A stretch of 64,000 bases of DNA from NCBI RefSeq assembly GCF_021134715.1, contig NC_060026.1, positions 3,162,001 through 3,226,000 on the forward strand, in the 5' to 3' direction. The notes under the pieces were generated by a model. The model had not been told where the DNA came from and made no database searches. It worked only from the letters and a program-made list of their open reading frames with translations. The position numbers were made by a program, and so were the translations under genes. Shown here one piece after another: positions 25,407-37,499 of this stretch (positions are counted from its first letter, which is position 1; every line of letters begins with the position of its first letter). Source of the DNA: Daphnia pulex. Its lineage: Eukaryota; Arthropoda; Branchiopoda; Diplostraca; Daphniidae.

Positions 25407-27364
25407 ATGCAGTCTCTCAACAAGTCGCTCTCGGCTCTTTCTCTCCAATCTCAGGTAATTTACCAATAATTTGTAATTTTGGTTTGTGTGAATGTTTGAT
25501 TTTATATGCTATGCATGTATACAGGGCCAGTCAGCCACGTTATCGATGGAAGTGAGCTACACGTTCCATTCTCACCTGATTGGCAGATCTGGACAGAACA
25601 TTAACCGTGTGATGGAAGACACTGGAACGCGCATTCATTTTCCGGATCGCAATCGCATCGCCGGCGAATCCAAGAGCAACAGCGTCGTTATTCGTGGTCC
25701 AATTGCCAATCTGGAAAACGCTCGTCAACGTATTCGAGTAAGTATTCTTTTTTTTTACCTTTTGTTAATATTCGTTGTATTCATGTTTGTGATTATTTTA
25801 TAGGCAGATGTTCCGGTCGAGTTTATCGTTGATTGCAACATTGAAAAAATTAATTCAGTCGGCCAGACGAATTTGACCCACCACTTCTCGTCATCATTTG
25901 GCGTCCTGTTGCGTTTCTACCCCAAGATTGACGGAATCAACTGCCAGGTTAACATCCGTGGCCATCAGGATCGTCTTCAACAACTTAAAGACTCTGTCGT
26001 CTATTTTGGACGCTTAACCGACACTCTTATTGTAAGAAACAGTCTCCTATCATTTTCTCTTGTTTCATTGATTTTGATTGTGTTTTGTTTGTAATGCAGG
26101 ATGCGGTTGTGGGGAAAGTGGAGACTTCTTTTGATCATGTGTGGCTTCTTCGCGATCAAGTCGACAAAATCATCGCTGCCACAGGTGCCGGAATTCGTTG
26201 CCCGGATGTTTCCATTCTGAAGGAGCTGCCGAAAAAGTATTGCGTTTGGATTCGTGGCTCTTTGGATCAAGTTTACAAGGCCAGCACCATGCTGAATGCA
26301 AGTTTTGATTCGTCTTTCATTTTTATTTATTTTGGCTTATTATTCATTGTGATTTTATCTGTTAGGGACTGTTGCCGATGCAGTTAATGGTTCAAGTTCC
26401 ATCTGATCGTTTCAATCGCTCCATTTTGGCTGATGCAAAAGAGGCTGACGTGATGATTCGTGTTGAGCGCACCACTTCGGACATTGTGACTATTCGATTC
26501 ACTTCCTACGAATGGAACGCACGTATGTTACCATTTCATGTTTTCTTTTCATCTCCTTCTTGACAGTAATCATTATTTTGTATTCCAGGAAACTTGTATG
26601 AAATGCTGAGACGTTGTCTAGAGCTTCCCAGCGATCAGACTGTCATTCCATCTTTACCATCGATTTGGTTGGAGCTTGCTGAACTCACCCAGAATACTTT
26701 CAGTAAGTTCATTCGTTTTTTGACATGTTGGTTGTAACTTAGAATATTAATTTTCTTCACCACAGTTCTGTCTTCACTTAAACTGGCGGAATCGTCTTCT
26801 AGCCAAAGTGGCCCAGCACAGCAGCAGCAGCAGCTGGGCGTAATCGGCGTTGACATTCCTCAATCGTCCAGCACTTCCAGCTCGGATTCCGGAGCTACAA
26901 GTTTGTCATCTCCCCGTAAGACCCTTTAAAACATACTTGTTTCTCTGATTGTATTATTCTAAAATCAAATTCATTTGACAGGTGCTGCAGATTCATGCAT
27001 TCCAGCATCAATGGCTGCTTCGCGATTCGACCAGAATTCGTCTCGTCATTTGTCGCAGCTGCTGGACACTGTCGGACTCTCTCACTACGCAGGTAGAAAT
27101 TATTTTTTGATTTTTTTATTGATTGCATTATTTGTAATTCTGTTTTTTCTCTCAGATCTATTTGTCCAGAACGAAGTCGATCTGGCGATGTTTACAACCT
27201 TGAAGGACGAGGATTTCATCAGCATAGGAATCCGTTCCTTTGGTGCCAGAAAAATTATGCTGAATGCCATTCAAGGTAATTCCATCTTTTATTCCCCCTT
27301 TATAAATGTGTGTTAATCAATTAACTCATTCTTTTTATTTCTTTAATCAGAGTTACGCCGCTGA
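25407..27364 (+). CDS. Bicaudal-C-like RNA-binding protein (KH domains + SAM)
   Basis: BicC proteins bind target mRNAs through KH domains, recruit deadenylation machinery and polymerise through a SAM domain. Ten exons: 25407-25454, 25525-25737, 25804-26031, 26100-26297, 26366-26522, 26589-26702, 26766-26915, 26982-27092, 27156-27275, 27351-27364. They sum to 1,353 nt, or 450 residues. KH1 has IGRSGQNINRVMEDTGTRIH followed by FPDRNR, a BicC-type GxxG loop. Later KH-like regions have VDKIIAATGAGIRCPD and VMIRVERTTSDIVTIRF. A Ser/Gln-rich linker leads to a C-terminal SAM (SRHLSQLLDTVGLSHYA, VDLAMFTTLKDEDFISIGIR). Fly and human BicC are about 900-970 residues, so this copy is roughly half length, with a short N-terminus and linker. 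Intron 4 starts with GC rather than GT. A decayed inverted copy lies upstream. Confidence 0.85.
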
Positions 27365-28309
27365 TCGCCATCGTCGGCGGTGAATGAAGTCGCGGCCTTA
27401 TTACCTGATCGGGTGTTTTTATCGTACAATTGATTCTTTCCTAATTCAGGACTTTTTGAAATTACTCCCTCACTTTAAAACCTTTGTGACCCTGTCGATT
27501 ATGTGTCCAATGTGTGTCTTGAGGATTATTTACTACTTTTCCCATGATTCTCTTAGTATATACGACCACTTTACTTATGATTTTTCATTACAAGCATGAC
27601 CAAAAAAGTTCCGTTTTCTCTGCATTCATTTAATTAAGATAAGCTGGAATTTAGGTTAAATTAAATGGTATTTTCAGAAATGCAATGGGTATTAAGCTGA
27701 TGGGTTCTCACAGCCTAAATTCCTTTCTATGAGGAGAGAACAAAGGATTTACCTACGTTAAGTTAAGAGCCATGGCCAGTAGCACCTACCGTATCAAATC
27801 AAAACCTACGTTAAGTTAACTTTTATTATCGTTCATCTGTTTGTTCCCGCGTACCGCCAGGAGCGACCGTCGCAAGCTCGCAACTCGCAAGATTTCAAAA
27901 ATAAAATACTCATTACATAGAAATAGAAAAAAGACTAGAAAATAGTTGATAAAATGATAAGTTATCTTAAATTCTACACAAAAATAAAATAAGCGAACCG
28001 ATTTTACGACTAAGAATTCGCGAAATCAAGAGGAAATTAGAAAAATTGCTGTTTTTCTTAGCTCATTTCAAACCTCATAACATTACAAGTTCCATAAAAC
28101 ACATCTTTAACTTAAAATGTAGAAATGAAAAATAATAGAAATGGATTTTATTTACATCTTGTCCTCGTTCATTGTTGGATTTATACAGCTTGTGGTCTAA
28201 TTGTGTTGTAATTTTTAGAATTTGGGCAAATGCATTGAATATCATTTAAGACAATTGAGAGCTTAAATTGAAAATTGCTTTCCCCTTCCCCAGCAGCCAA
28301 AGTTAAGAT
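27365..28309. other. Intergenic, nothing recognised
   Basis: 3' UTR of the Bicaudal-C-like gene and AT-rich spacer. A short repeated phrase CCTACGTTAAGTTAA occurs at about 27752 and 27807. No gene is visible. Confidence 0.5.
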
Positions 28310-29672
28310 TTACAAATTGGAAATGCTGTGTCGGATTTTTCTCCGTTGAGACCACTCCTTCATCCGCATTTTTCTCATCCTACGTTGCGAAACTGACAAC
28401 TTCGGGCGATTCCATGAAAAAGTTTCGGGAGTATTGTTGTTGGACAAGGCCGTTGAGACACGAGCGCCAATCTCATTAGAGGGGGACGTTTCACCATCAG
28501 ATAAAATGAAACAATCCTCTTCATCTGAACTCGAAATGCAAACAACATCACACGAAGCAGCGCTTGATCTGGCGGAACTCGTTGAAGTAGGACTCTTTAA
28601 AGGTGTGGTGCGCCTGGCTGGTGTGGTTCTATTCGCATCGTCCGAGGGTAAAGTTGTTTTGGAAGAATTTTCAGCGTCAGACAGAATCAGGCAATCTTCG
28701 TCATCTGAGCTCGCTATACAAATAACATCCGGTGTCCTGTCTATTGTAATACGATCGCCCATCGATGAACGCAGGATATTTGACGTTTTGCTCTGGTAGT
28801 TTGATAGTTCCGGATAGATGAGATTCATTCTCCTGGGAGGTTCTGCTGCTTTAGGGATGGCAGCCAACACGTTCTTTTTTCTCTTGGAAAATTTCTTGTT
28901 TCTAAACATGGGGGAAAAACAAAGCAAATCAATGAGTTGAATGGTCACAAAGAAGGCTAATTATTTTACTTTAGTTTGTGTTCGATTAACGACTGTTGGG
29001 CGTTGGAACGATGATGCGATTGTGGTGGTAACAACTCTTCGCTGCCAATTGCTGCTCGTCCTTTACGAACTTTGGCTTCTATAGGTTCACTCCTTCCTTG
29101 TAAACTCTTGCCGAGCCCCTGTCCGGGTTTGTAGCCCATCTAAACATACTCACAATTAAAATGGGAAATTTATGGACTTAGGTAAATGATTTATTGACAC
29201 CTTTAATAGAAGCTTAGCACCGATGCCTTTGGTGTGTTTCTCCCATCCGCCTATTTCATTGTGTGGGTTCGTTCGCGAATCATTTGACACGTTTGTTGCA
29301 CTACAATTTTTAAAGAGAAGTATAAGTTTCTAAAGGTTACTAATAGGCATGTCATTGATATGTACCTTTCAGAAGAAGAGCCGGGATTCTCATTTGTTTC
29401 GACAATTTCTCCCCTTTCTGTTTGTTGTTGAACTCCGCCTTTTACAAAGCCAACTGGCAAGGTATAGTCTTTGTCTCCTGTCGTCCCATTGAAATAAAAT
29501 TAAGTTATCTAAGCCTGCATTACAGATAAAATTATATGTGTTTACCTGCTTTCACTGGGTTGAATTGCAAAATTCGTTCCAAAGCTTCTTTTCTTTTTGC
29601 GTCTGGGCTCTTCGTTGAGATACCATGAAACGGTTGATGGAATGGATGTCTGGGTGTAAATCTGGAAGGCAT
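28310..29672 (-). CDS. G-patch protein with tandem acidic SIM-like motifs
   Basis: Five exons on the minus strand: 29546-29672, 29366-29477, 29201-29300, 28970-29139, 28310-28901. They give 1,101 nt, or 366 residues, starting [19 protein letters not shown]-patch domain spans the exon 3-4 junction ([17 protein letters not shown] then [16 protein letters not shown]), with the conserved glycines in place. G-patch proteins usually bind RNA and activate DEAH helicases in splicing or ribosome assembly. The C-terminal exon holds two copies of a motif, [18 protein letters not shown] and [18 protein letters not shown]: a hydrophobic patch followed by Ser/acidic residues, the hallmark of phospho-regulated SUMO-interacting motifs. 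The tail is basic ([18 protein letters not shown]). The G-patch resembles those of ZGPAT and TFIP11, but no zinc finger is present, so I give no name. Confidence 0.8.
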
Positions 29673-30805
29673 AGCTGTTTGTTTCTGTAGTTGAAGTCTT
29701 AACAAATAACTTGAATCAAACTATTTATTGATGGACCGATGAGAAACCTTTAAAAATGGCTGTTTAAGACAAAGAATCAAATAGTAGAAAAATTAACAAA
29801 AAACCCATTGAAACATGAACAATTCTTATCTGGCTAAACACAAAAGAAACCTTATAAAGAACAAAATTTCAATTTTTTACACGTCAATAAAGAGATGAAA
29901 AAGATGCATTTCATTTATCAAACTTTTTCATCACCCTCATAAAAAAATCTTCATTGTTTCACTCTTCAGAACTAATGCTAACAAATAGCAGTGACAAAAC
30001 AGTAAGTTAAACATAGAAGATTGATTATAACTATAAGGTAAGGTTTTGTCAACGGCCTGCCTGTGTGTAAGGCTGTGTAAGCATAAAACTGTTATTGACC
30101 TTAAATTTAATTAAACCCTACCAACAACCACCCATAACACTCTAAAATAAAATACTGTTTATTGAAAGTTATTTGTTCTTGATATCTTGGTATTCCTTAT
30201 CACCTTTTAATACTTATTTGTGATTGTATCAACTTTGGCACATACCACATAGTTACCAAGCAAGGTAAAAACAACTACAAAGGAGTGAATTTTCGAATCT
30301 TATTCTACAAAGTAAATGAGGAAGAAGCAATATTTACCAGTTAGTGATGTATTTCAAAGTGTTCGATTAGTTAAATTGATTAGGAAAAATTACTTTAAGT
30401 CTACAACTTGGGAAAAACGAATACGAAACTCGTCATTTCCAGAAGAAAATGCCAATAACAAGTAGAATGACGTCAAATTCGTCTGCTCATAAAAAAGGCT
30501 AAACAGCATTTTTCGTTCGTCAGTTAATGCCCGCTAAATTCAAAGTTTCAAAACTTCAAAAATAAACAAGGCCATTGCAAACACATAGAAAAAGGCAGTT
30601 TTCTCAATAAATATTATTAGATACGAATACCTAATTCTAGTGTTAATACTTCATTCATCTTGTTAAATCTCGGGTTGAATTCCGTGAAGAAAAAATTCAT
30701 TTTGAATAATATTCTTTAATTTACACCAAAATCAACGTATACAATATCATAGGAAACATTGATAAAGCTGACATTAACAACAATTTATGTTTCTAATTTT
30801 TTAAA
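29673..30805. other. Intergenic, nothing recognised
   Basis: AT-rich spacer between the G-patch gene and the first cuticle gene, with many homopolymer runs. No gene is seen. Confidence 0.5.
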
Positions 30806-31505
30806 TTAATAACCAGCTCCAGTGCGAGTGTAGGGGAGAGCTGGGGCAACGGGGAGTTCGTAAACGTGAACGGGAGCAACGGGAAGTTCGTATTCGTGGA
30901 CGGGGGCAACTGGGAGCTCGTACTCATGGACGGGAGCAACTGGCAAGTGGTCGCCTTTGGGCTGGAAACCGGCCTCATCGGCGGACCAGGTCAAAGTGAA
31001 TTTCTCGCCTTCCGGGGAAACCCAGTAGGAAGATCCCTTGTTGGTGTTGCCCATAGCATCCTCGTAGGTGGCCTTTCCGTAGGAATCGTAAGAGGCTCCT
31101 TGCATCTTCTTCTGGACCTGGGACTCTTCACGGGTGGTGTAGTCGGATCCGGCGTAGCTGCAACATGCCCAATTTGAGATTTGATTAGAATTTGTGTAAC
31201 TACTTAATTAATCTATTAATTGTGAGAGATTGAAAATGAAAAGTTTACCTCCACTTGCTGCTGCCGTCAAGGTTGCGCTCATCGGATTGGCTCACGATGG
31301 TGATTCCGGCGTACTTGTTATCCTTGTAGCTGGAAGGAGCATAGTTGGAGGGGTAGCTGGTGGCGGCAGCGACGGCCAAGACGGTGGCGATAACAAACTA
31401 AAGTCAACGAAATGTTATTTCAAATTTATCTGAGTAGATAAAATCATCCCTGGTAGATTTACACAAATAAGGTTTTAATTTCTTTTTAGATATTACCAGC
31501 TTCAT
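30806..31505 (-). CDS. RR-1 cuticular protein (copy 1)
   Basis: A structural exoskeleton protein that binds chitin through a Rebers-Riddiford domain. Exons: 31497-31505 (just MKL), 31249-31397, 30806-31157. The tiny first exon interrupting the signal peptide is typical of arthropod cuticle genes. The signal sequence FVIATVLAVAAATS is followed by a short proline/tyrosine stretch. The RR-1 core runs from NKYAGITIVSQSDERNLDGS to YWVSPEGEKFTLTWSADEAG and FQPKGDHLP. The tail holds three LPVAPVH(E/V)YE units, one more than in the other two copies. A TATA-type box (AATATATAAG on the minus strand) lies at 31561-31570. Confidence 0.93.
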
Positions 31506-32568
31506 GTTGAATTCGGTTGATGACTAGAACAACTGATGCTTTATGTCTGGTTTGTGCAAGCTTATATATTCCGCGAATGGGTGAAAGGCCAAAAATGCTT
31601 CGACTTGTTGCACTCAAACCCGTAACGTCTCTGCCAATGGGGCCATGAACCAATTGTTGACGGGGGTACTTTTAGTTTCATTCTTGTAACTATACGCGTG
31701 AATGGGGCATTCTCTTTTGCTAATCCTGTTTATTTGAAACACTATACAGTATGCATGAACCTCTTTTTGAGATAGTATTTGTGGTGCTCAAAATTATTGT
31801 ATTTTGCATCCCACATTTTATTATTAGCTTGAGCACCAGACAAAATATGTATGCATTTGCACAGATAATTTTTGTTTGTTTTTTAATCAATTAGGTCATT
31901 GCTATTTTATGACATTAATCGAGTTTTGATTAAAAAACCGCTTTGCCTGAATCCACCTTATCAAATTTTCCGGAATTCAATTATGACTAAAGATGGGGTA
32001 AAAATTGCACTTCATTATTTTAAACTTCAACATCAGTATATTGAATAAGACTAATGTTAATATTGAATATTTCATGCTGTTACCTATGGTTGGTGTAAAA
32101 TAAGAATTAGTCTTGTTTAACTCATCAGATATAATTAACTGGCATATAATGGCACCAAACTCACTCACTCTAATTAGCTTTATAAAAGTTTGGAATTGAG
32201 GAAATGAAAAACAACCAAGTACCAGTTACATAATGTTAATGACTTTCAGTTTATTCCAGTGTCCACGTTTTTGGAAGAATAACCAATTTTTAAAAAAGAA
32301 AGATTTATTTTCCCCATTAGTAAACCTAATTGAATACCGTCATTGACCCAGTTAGCGCCTGTAATAATTTTCCCTATTATTACTTTTGAGCTATTCAGTA
32401 TAAATTTTTAGTTCACATTTTTAGCGCAACTCGTAGGTACAAGAATTTTTTTTTACAACTTAAATAAATTAATGCAAATCAAATGAAATGGTTTGCTTTT
32501 ATATTTACATCAACACAAATAACGTCATGGCTCAATCGGTAAATAAATTATCATTTTAAATATTTGGT
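31506..32568. other. Intergenic between cuticle genes 1 and 2
   Basis: Holds the promoter of copy 1 (TATA box at 31561-31570). Otherwise AT-rich with no gene recognised. Confidence 0.5.
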
Positions 32569-33253
32569 TTAGTAGATCTTGTATCCCTTTCCGTTGAATG
32601 GGACATGGACGGGGAGTTCGTATTCGTGGACAGGGGCAACTGGGAGCTCGTACTCATGGACGGGAGCAACTGGCAAGTGGTCGCCTTTGGGCTGGAAACC
32701 GGCCTCATCAGCGGACCAGGTCAAAGTCAATTTCTCGCCTTCAGGAGAAACCCAGTAGGAAGATCCCTTGTTGGTGTTGCCCATAACATCCTCGTAAGTG
32801 GCCTTTCCGTAAGAATCGTAAGAAGCGCCTTGCATCTTCTTCTGGACCTGGGACTCTTCACGGGTGGTGTAGTCGGATCCGGCGTAGCTGCAACATGCCC
32901 AAGTTGAGATTTGATTAGAATTTGTGTAACTACTGAATTAATCTATTAATCGTGAGAGATTGAAAATGAAAAGTTTACCTCCACTTGCTGCTGCCGTCAA
33001 GGTTGCGCTCATCGGATTGGCTCACGATGGTGATTCCGGCGTATTTGTTATCCTTGTAGCTGGATGGAGCATAGGTGGAAGGGTAGCTGGTGGCGGCAGC
33101 GACGGCCAAGACAGCGGCGATAACGAACTTTATAAAAAAATTTAGTTACTCTCTTAAACTGACAATCCATATTATCTTCAGCACATTCAATAGCGATTAA
33201 AACAAGCAAGATCAGTGTATCACTTAGTAGTTGTTTTCCCTTACCAGCTTCAT
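32569..33253 (-). CDS. RR-1 cuticular protein (copy 2)
   Basis: Same three-exon plan as its neighbour: 33245-33253, 32979-33127, 32569-32887. The RR-1 chitin-binding domain is nearly identical (KLTLTWSADEAG, FQPKGDHLP). The tail has two LPVAPVHEYE units and then a different end, LPVHVPFNGKGYKIY, where the other two copies end in LPYTRTGAGY. The second intron is nearly identical to those of the other copies. A minus-strand TATA box (CTATATAAG) lies near 33308-33316. Confidence 0.93.
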
Positions 33254-33953
33254 GTTGATTCGGTTGATTTGGTGAGCAACTGATACTTTCAATCTTCCAT
33301 TTCAGAGCTTATATAGGTAGGAGAAGGGTACAACAAGTCTAGCTGTGACCCAGTTGCATGCTAGACAGAGACAGTTACTTTTCAAGAAACAATCATCACT
33401 CTCACTTTCTTCACTGCAGACCCGTTAGAAAAATTTCTTTGAGTAATTGTCGATATAGGAAAAAAGCAATCACTCTGACATTGAGAAATCTATACTGATG
33501 TAATTTTACTTGTAAAAGTTCTAATCAATTTTAAAATAAATGGTACAACTATATTGTCGATTGTCGAACAGATTTCTTAAAATATAAAATCACTGATTAA
33601 TTGGATGTAGATGTTGGTTGCATTACAAGAAACCAAACAAGGTTTCTACTTACTAACTGTCGTAGTGTCAATGATAACGTTTGAAAGTAATAACCATTTA
33701 CAATAGTAATGTTTTTCTGTTTGATTAGCCGGGAGCAATCACGGCTTCACAGCAACCATCATCTAGCCATGGCCTGAAACTGAAACGGCTGATCGAGGAC
33801 AACTAGTGAAACGGTCATCACTAAATTGCCTAGCGAACTGGGCCAACAAACTCTGATTTACCGCAAAAAAAGACACAACTTTCCCTGGCGTATTTAAGCT
33901 CGTCTGCACCTGATCCAAGACATCAGTTTTCTTACTCATCAACCAAAGTCAAC
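33254..33953. promoter_or_regulatory. Divergent cuticle-gene promoter region
   Basis: About 700 bp separate the divergent copies 2 and 3. TATA-like boxes face outward: CTATATAAG on the minus strand near 33308-33316 for copy 2, and TATTTAAG at 33891-33898 on the plus strand for copy 3. Shared enhancers, for example moult-timed ones, are plausible but not shown. Confidence 0.55.
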
Positions 33954-34593
33954 ATGAAGCTTGTAAATAAGTCTTTCAATTTTAAAAACAAAATTAAGTT
34001 GTTTAACTATCAAACATTTAATTTATTACAGTTTGTTATCGCCGCTGTCTTGGCCGTCGCTGCTGCCACCAGCTACCCTTCCAACTATGCTCCTTCCAGC
34101 TACAAGGATAACAAGTACGCCGGAATCACCATCGTGAGCCAATCCGATGAGCGCAACCTTGACGGCAGCAGCAAGTGGAGGTAAACTTTTCATTTTCAAT
34201 CTCTCACGATTGATAAATTAATTAAGTAGTTACACAAATTCTAATCAAATCTCAAATTGGGCATGTTGCAGCTACGCCGGATCCGACTACACCACCCGTG
34301 AAGAGTCCCAGGTCCAGAAGAAGATGCAAGGAGCCTCTTACGATTCTTACGGAAAGGCCACCTACGAGGATGCTATGGGCAACACCAACAAGGGATCTTC
34401 CTACTGGGTTTCCCCGGAAGGCGAGAAATTCACTTTGACCTGGTCCGCCGATGAGGCCGGTTTCCAGCCCAAAGGCGACCACTTGCCAGTTGCTCCCGTC
34501 CATGAGTACGAGCTCCCAGTTGCCCCCGTCCATGAATACGAACTCCCCGTCGCCCCAGCTCTTCCCTACACCCGCACTGGAGCTGGCTATTAA
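33954..34593 (+). CDS. RR-1 cuticular protein (copy 3)
   Basis: Exons 33954-33962, 34032-34180 and 34272-34593 on the plus strand, the mirror of copies 1 and 2. The signal peptide starts MKL then FVIAAVLAVAAATS. The RR-1 domain is identical to copy 1 over nearly its whole length, including KFTLTWSADEAG, and is followed by two LPVAPVHEYE units and LPVAPALPYTRTGAGY. It is likely co-expressed with its neighbours in cuticle-secreting epidermis. Confidence 0.93.
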
Positions 34594-35854
34594 GTTATCG
34601 AACCTGTCGCTGGAGATCTCGTGTTAATTATTCAAACAATGCGAACCTATTAACTGATGTGCATACATATTTAATCATAAATTCTTATACCAAAAAAACC
34701 ATCTTTATTTATTTTCTGAACTTATTCAAATTGAGAATCACGTTAAATTTTTTAAAAGCATAAGGGTTTGCTTTCAGGAGAAATTATTGCTCAATATCGA
34801 AGACGAATGCTCAATTGAAAAAAAAAAGAATATTAATCACTGATCAATATTTAGACCGCCCTATCCTAATATCTCAATAATAAGTAAGGAAAGGAATGCG
34901 GAGAAAACTTTCTACGGATTTCATTAATTGTTCCGACACAGAATTTTCGCCAAGAAAATAACCGGCTTGAAAAAGGAGCGAATGAAGCTACATTAATTCG
35001 CAGTTTACGAGGCCTTGCAACACGCGCACTGTTTTATGATGACATTCAAGCAATAGCCCTAAATCACAGTGAAAGCATTGAAAGTTTAAGTAGCTTGAAA
35101 ATACTGTCGAGAAGAAGTAAAATAAATTATTTTAAGGAGTCATGGAAGAACATTTCTTAGTGACAGGTGCGACGTGTTAAGGTATCAATAGTCACTATTC
35201 AAGTACGTGAAAATTACGGGGTGGAAGTCCTAATTCAATCGCAGTTCTTTCGTGTTAAAATTCTACATTTTCACACGTTTGAGTACGACTTGATATTTTT
35301 ACTCTTTCTCGACTTTAATGGGCTGCACATAAATACCTGGATAAAAGATGTCTTGATACTTGCGACAAGAAAATCGAAAATTACACTTTCACGGACGTAT
35401 AACTTTCCTGTCACAACATATTCCTTCAAGTCAAATTTCCGTGATTCACAGTGAATCATTTTATAAACGGCACTTTGGCAGCCCCAACAATTGTCAGGCC
35501 CTGTTTGCTAGCAAAAAAGTGCAATCGACTTTACATTTCTGGGGCAGTAGTACTGAGTAAAAAAAAAAAGCTCTCCCACCAAAGTAAACGCGTTGGCGTT
35601 TCTTACACCATCCACATCCATGACTTGCTGAGGCTGAAACAAAAGTTCTATTGAGAAACAAACCAGTCGAAATGAATACACAACGATATAACCCAATCCC
35701 GTTCGGGGGAAAAAGAAAGAAAAATCAGACTACCAAAAGCACAACACTGTCGCATTTAAAGAACGTATGCATATATACGTAATCGTCGTAATCTTAACAG
35801 GATCAACACCTGCATACTCAATTTGGCACTGAATGAAAAGTAACTTTAACAATG
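34594..35854. other. Intergenic, nothing recognised
   Basis: AT-rich spacer following cuticle copy 3. Some 60-95 codon open frames exist on both strands but none has a recognisable domain, and they overlap each other. Confidence 0.5.
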
Positions 35855-36587
35855 TTATAACTGTCCCGTGGCTTTTTCGTCTGGTAACTGTTCCGTCGTC
35901 GCATTAGCCTTCAGTTCTTGATAGTAACTGAACACCACCAGCCAGAAGTAAAACCCCAGCGCTATGAAAATCCAACAGAAGAAGAAATAACCAAGTGACA
36001 ATCGCCTAAAACCACCAGCACAATGTGCCGACATATACATACCTCCCCCAACGCAGGCGATTAATATCTCCACTACTCCGATATTAGCACCTGCTATTGC
36101 CAATATTATCAAGTACAAAAACATAGCAATAATAGATACAATTTGCACAACAAGCCAAGGCAACATTAGGTTGGGCATTCGATTCTTCACTGCGGCGAGC
36201 AGAACAAGAAAGATCGTAAACATTAAGACCATCGCACCTACCAACTCGCCGACAATAACACCATACAACATTTTGGCGTCTAAACTCCATATACAAAACA
36301 GACAAAAATAATTGAAGTCATTCAAACATGACAAATGCCAATTTTAAAATGAATTGAGCCATTACCATTCGACGAAATTCCTTTGAGCGCGGAGAAGTTA
36401 AGTACAATCCGAATGATTGATACGACTGAAGAAATCTGCTCAAATTTCCCACGGTTTAATGAGTACGCCAAATAAAATTATAACAATTTTGCTGTTCCTA
36501 TATATTTACCAACGAGAAGACGCTAATTGCTATGGCTCCGGTGCGAAGTGAGCAGCCGCAACAGCATTGATTTAATTTGCAGGACAT
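35855..36587 (-). CDS. Four-pass membrane protein
   Basis: Three exons on the minus strand: 36510-36587, 36366-36435, 35855-36279. They total 573 nt, or 190 residues. The start MSCKLNQCCCGCSLRTGAIA has a cysteine cluster before the first membrane helix, a form common in small arthropod tetraspan proteins of the DUF4728/pasiflora and LAPTM4-like groups. Hydrophobic segments: around ISVFSLISSVVSIIRIV, LYGVIVGELVGAMVLMFTIF, WLVVQIVSIIAMFLYLIILA and YFFFCWIFIALGFYFWLVVF. The short tail is acidic/Thr-rich. Function is unknown; a junction or endosomal membrane role is only a family-level guess. Confidence 0.8.
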
Positions 36588-37455
36588 GTTGAAGCAAAAA
36601 CGATTTAAAACTGGACGTTAACTAGTTAAAGATAATACAGACGCTACTACACTTCCTAGCGAACTCTCTGCTTACAGCGACAAGACTGGAGTCACTAGAC
36701 TCATTCGGTCGACATCTGAAACCCAAGGCAACAATTCAAAAGAAGGGAGGGGGGAATTTTTTGAAACTTAGCCCACTTGTTTGCATAACAATAGATGGAA
36801 ATGAAACCGATCTCTCTCCCTTTTGCGCCCTTTTGGAAATAGTTTCAAACGTCCTGCTAAACTCACTTTGATAACCATTTTTCAATGTGGGGTAATAAAC
36901 TAAGATTCAAAGTATTTTGGTTGGGCGTTTCCCAACTACTTGTGTCATTATGTCTTATTGCATCTAAATAGAGCAAGAATAAAAAAAGAAAAGAAAACTC
37001 TTTAGGAACATCAAAGGTAATTAGATAAATAGACATACTTTTTATACTAGTATATCAGGAACTCAAGAGCGAGAAAACTCTGAGAATTCGAATGCATCTG
37101 GAAATTTTAATTCCGGCCGGGAAATAAAGCGAAAAAGAAAAACTAAACATTTGCGCTGGTATCTAGTCTTTAATCTAACAAGTCTTCAATCTGACAAAGT
37201 GTAGCCCGCTCGAACTTATAATAACCGCAGTTGTTTTGCTTTCAGGAACGCTAATTCATTCAAGCAACCACTCAATTTGATGGCTGGTAGTAACAAACGA
37301 AAACCTCAACTGAAAGAGAGTTGATGTGTGTAAGTGAGTATTAGGTAAAGATAATTCTGGTGTGACTCACCGGAGGAAGTCAGCGAAGGAAGTCGATCGT
37401 GTCTGGTTCTGCATATAGAATAACGACGCCTGTTATTCTATACTGTCTTTCCTTT
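36588..37455. other. Intergenic, nothing recognised
   Basis: Upstream region of the membrane-protein gene, AT-rich. No gene is recognised. Confidence 0.5.
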
Positions 37456-37499
37456 CTATTCCGTTGCACTGCAATGGCTGTGCTGGATTGCTGGGTTCA

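Noticed and set aside
30866-31177. Glycine/valine-rich frame antisense to cuticle gene 1
   Set aside because: The mirror of the RR-1 exon; identical shadows occur behind copies 2 and 3.
35167-35459. Overlapping 60-95 codon frames on both strands
   Set aside because: Mutually overlapping, no domain, no splice or promoter support.
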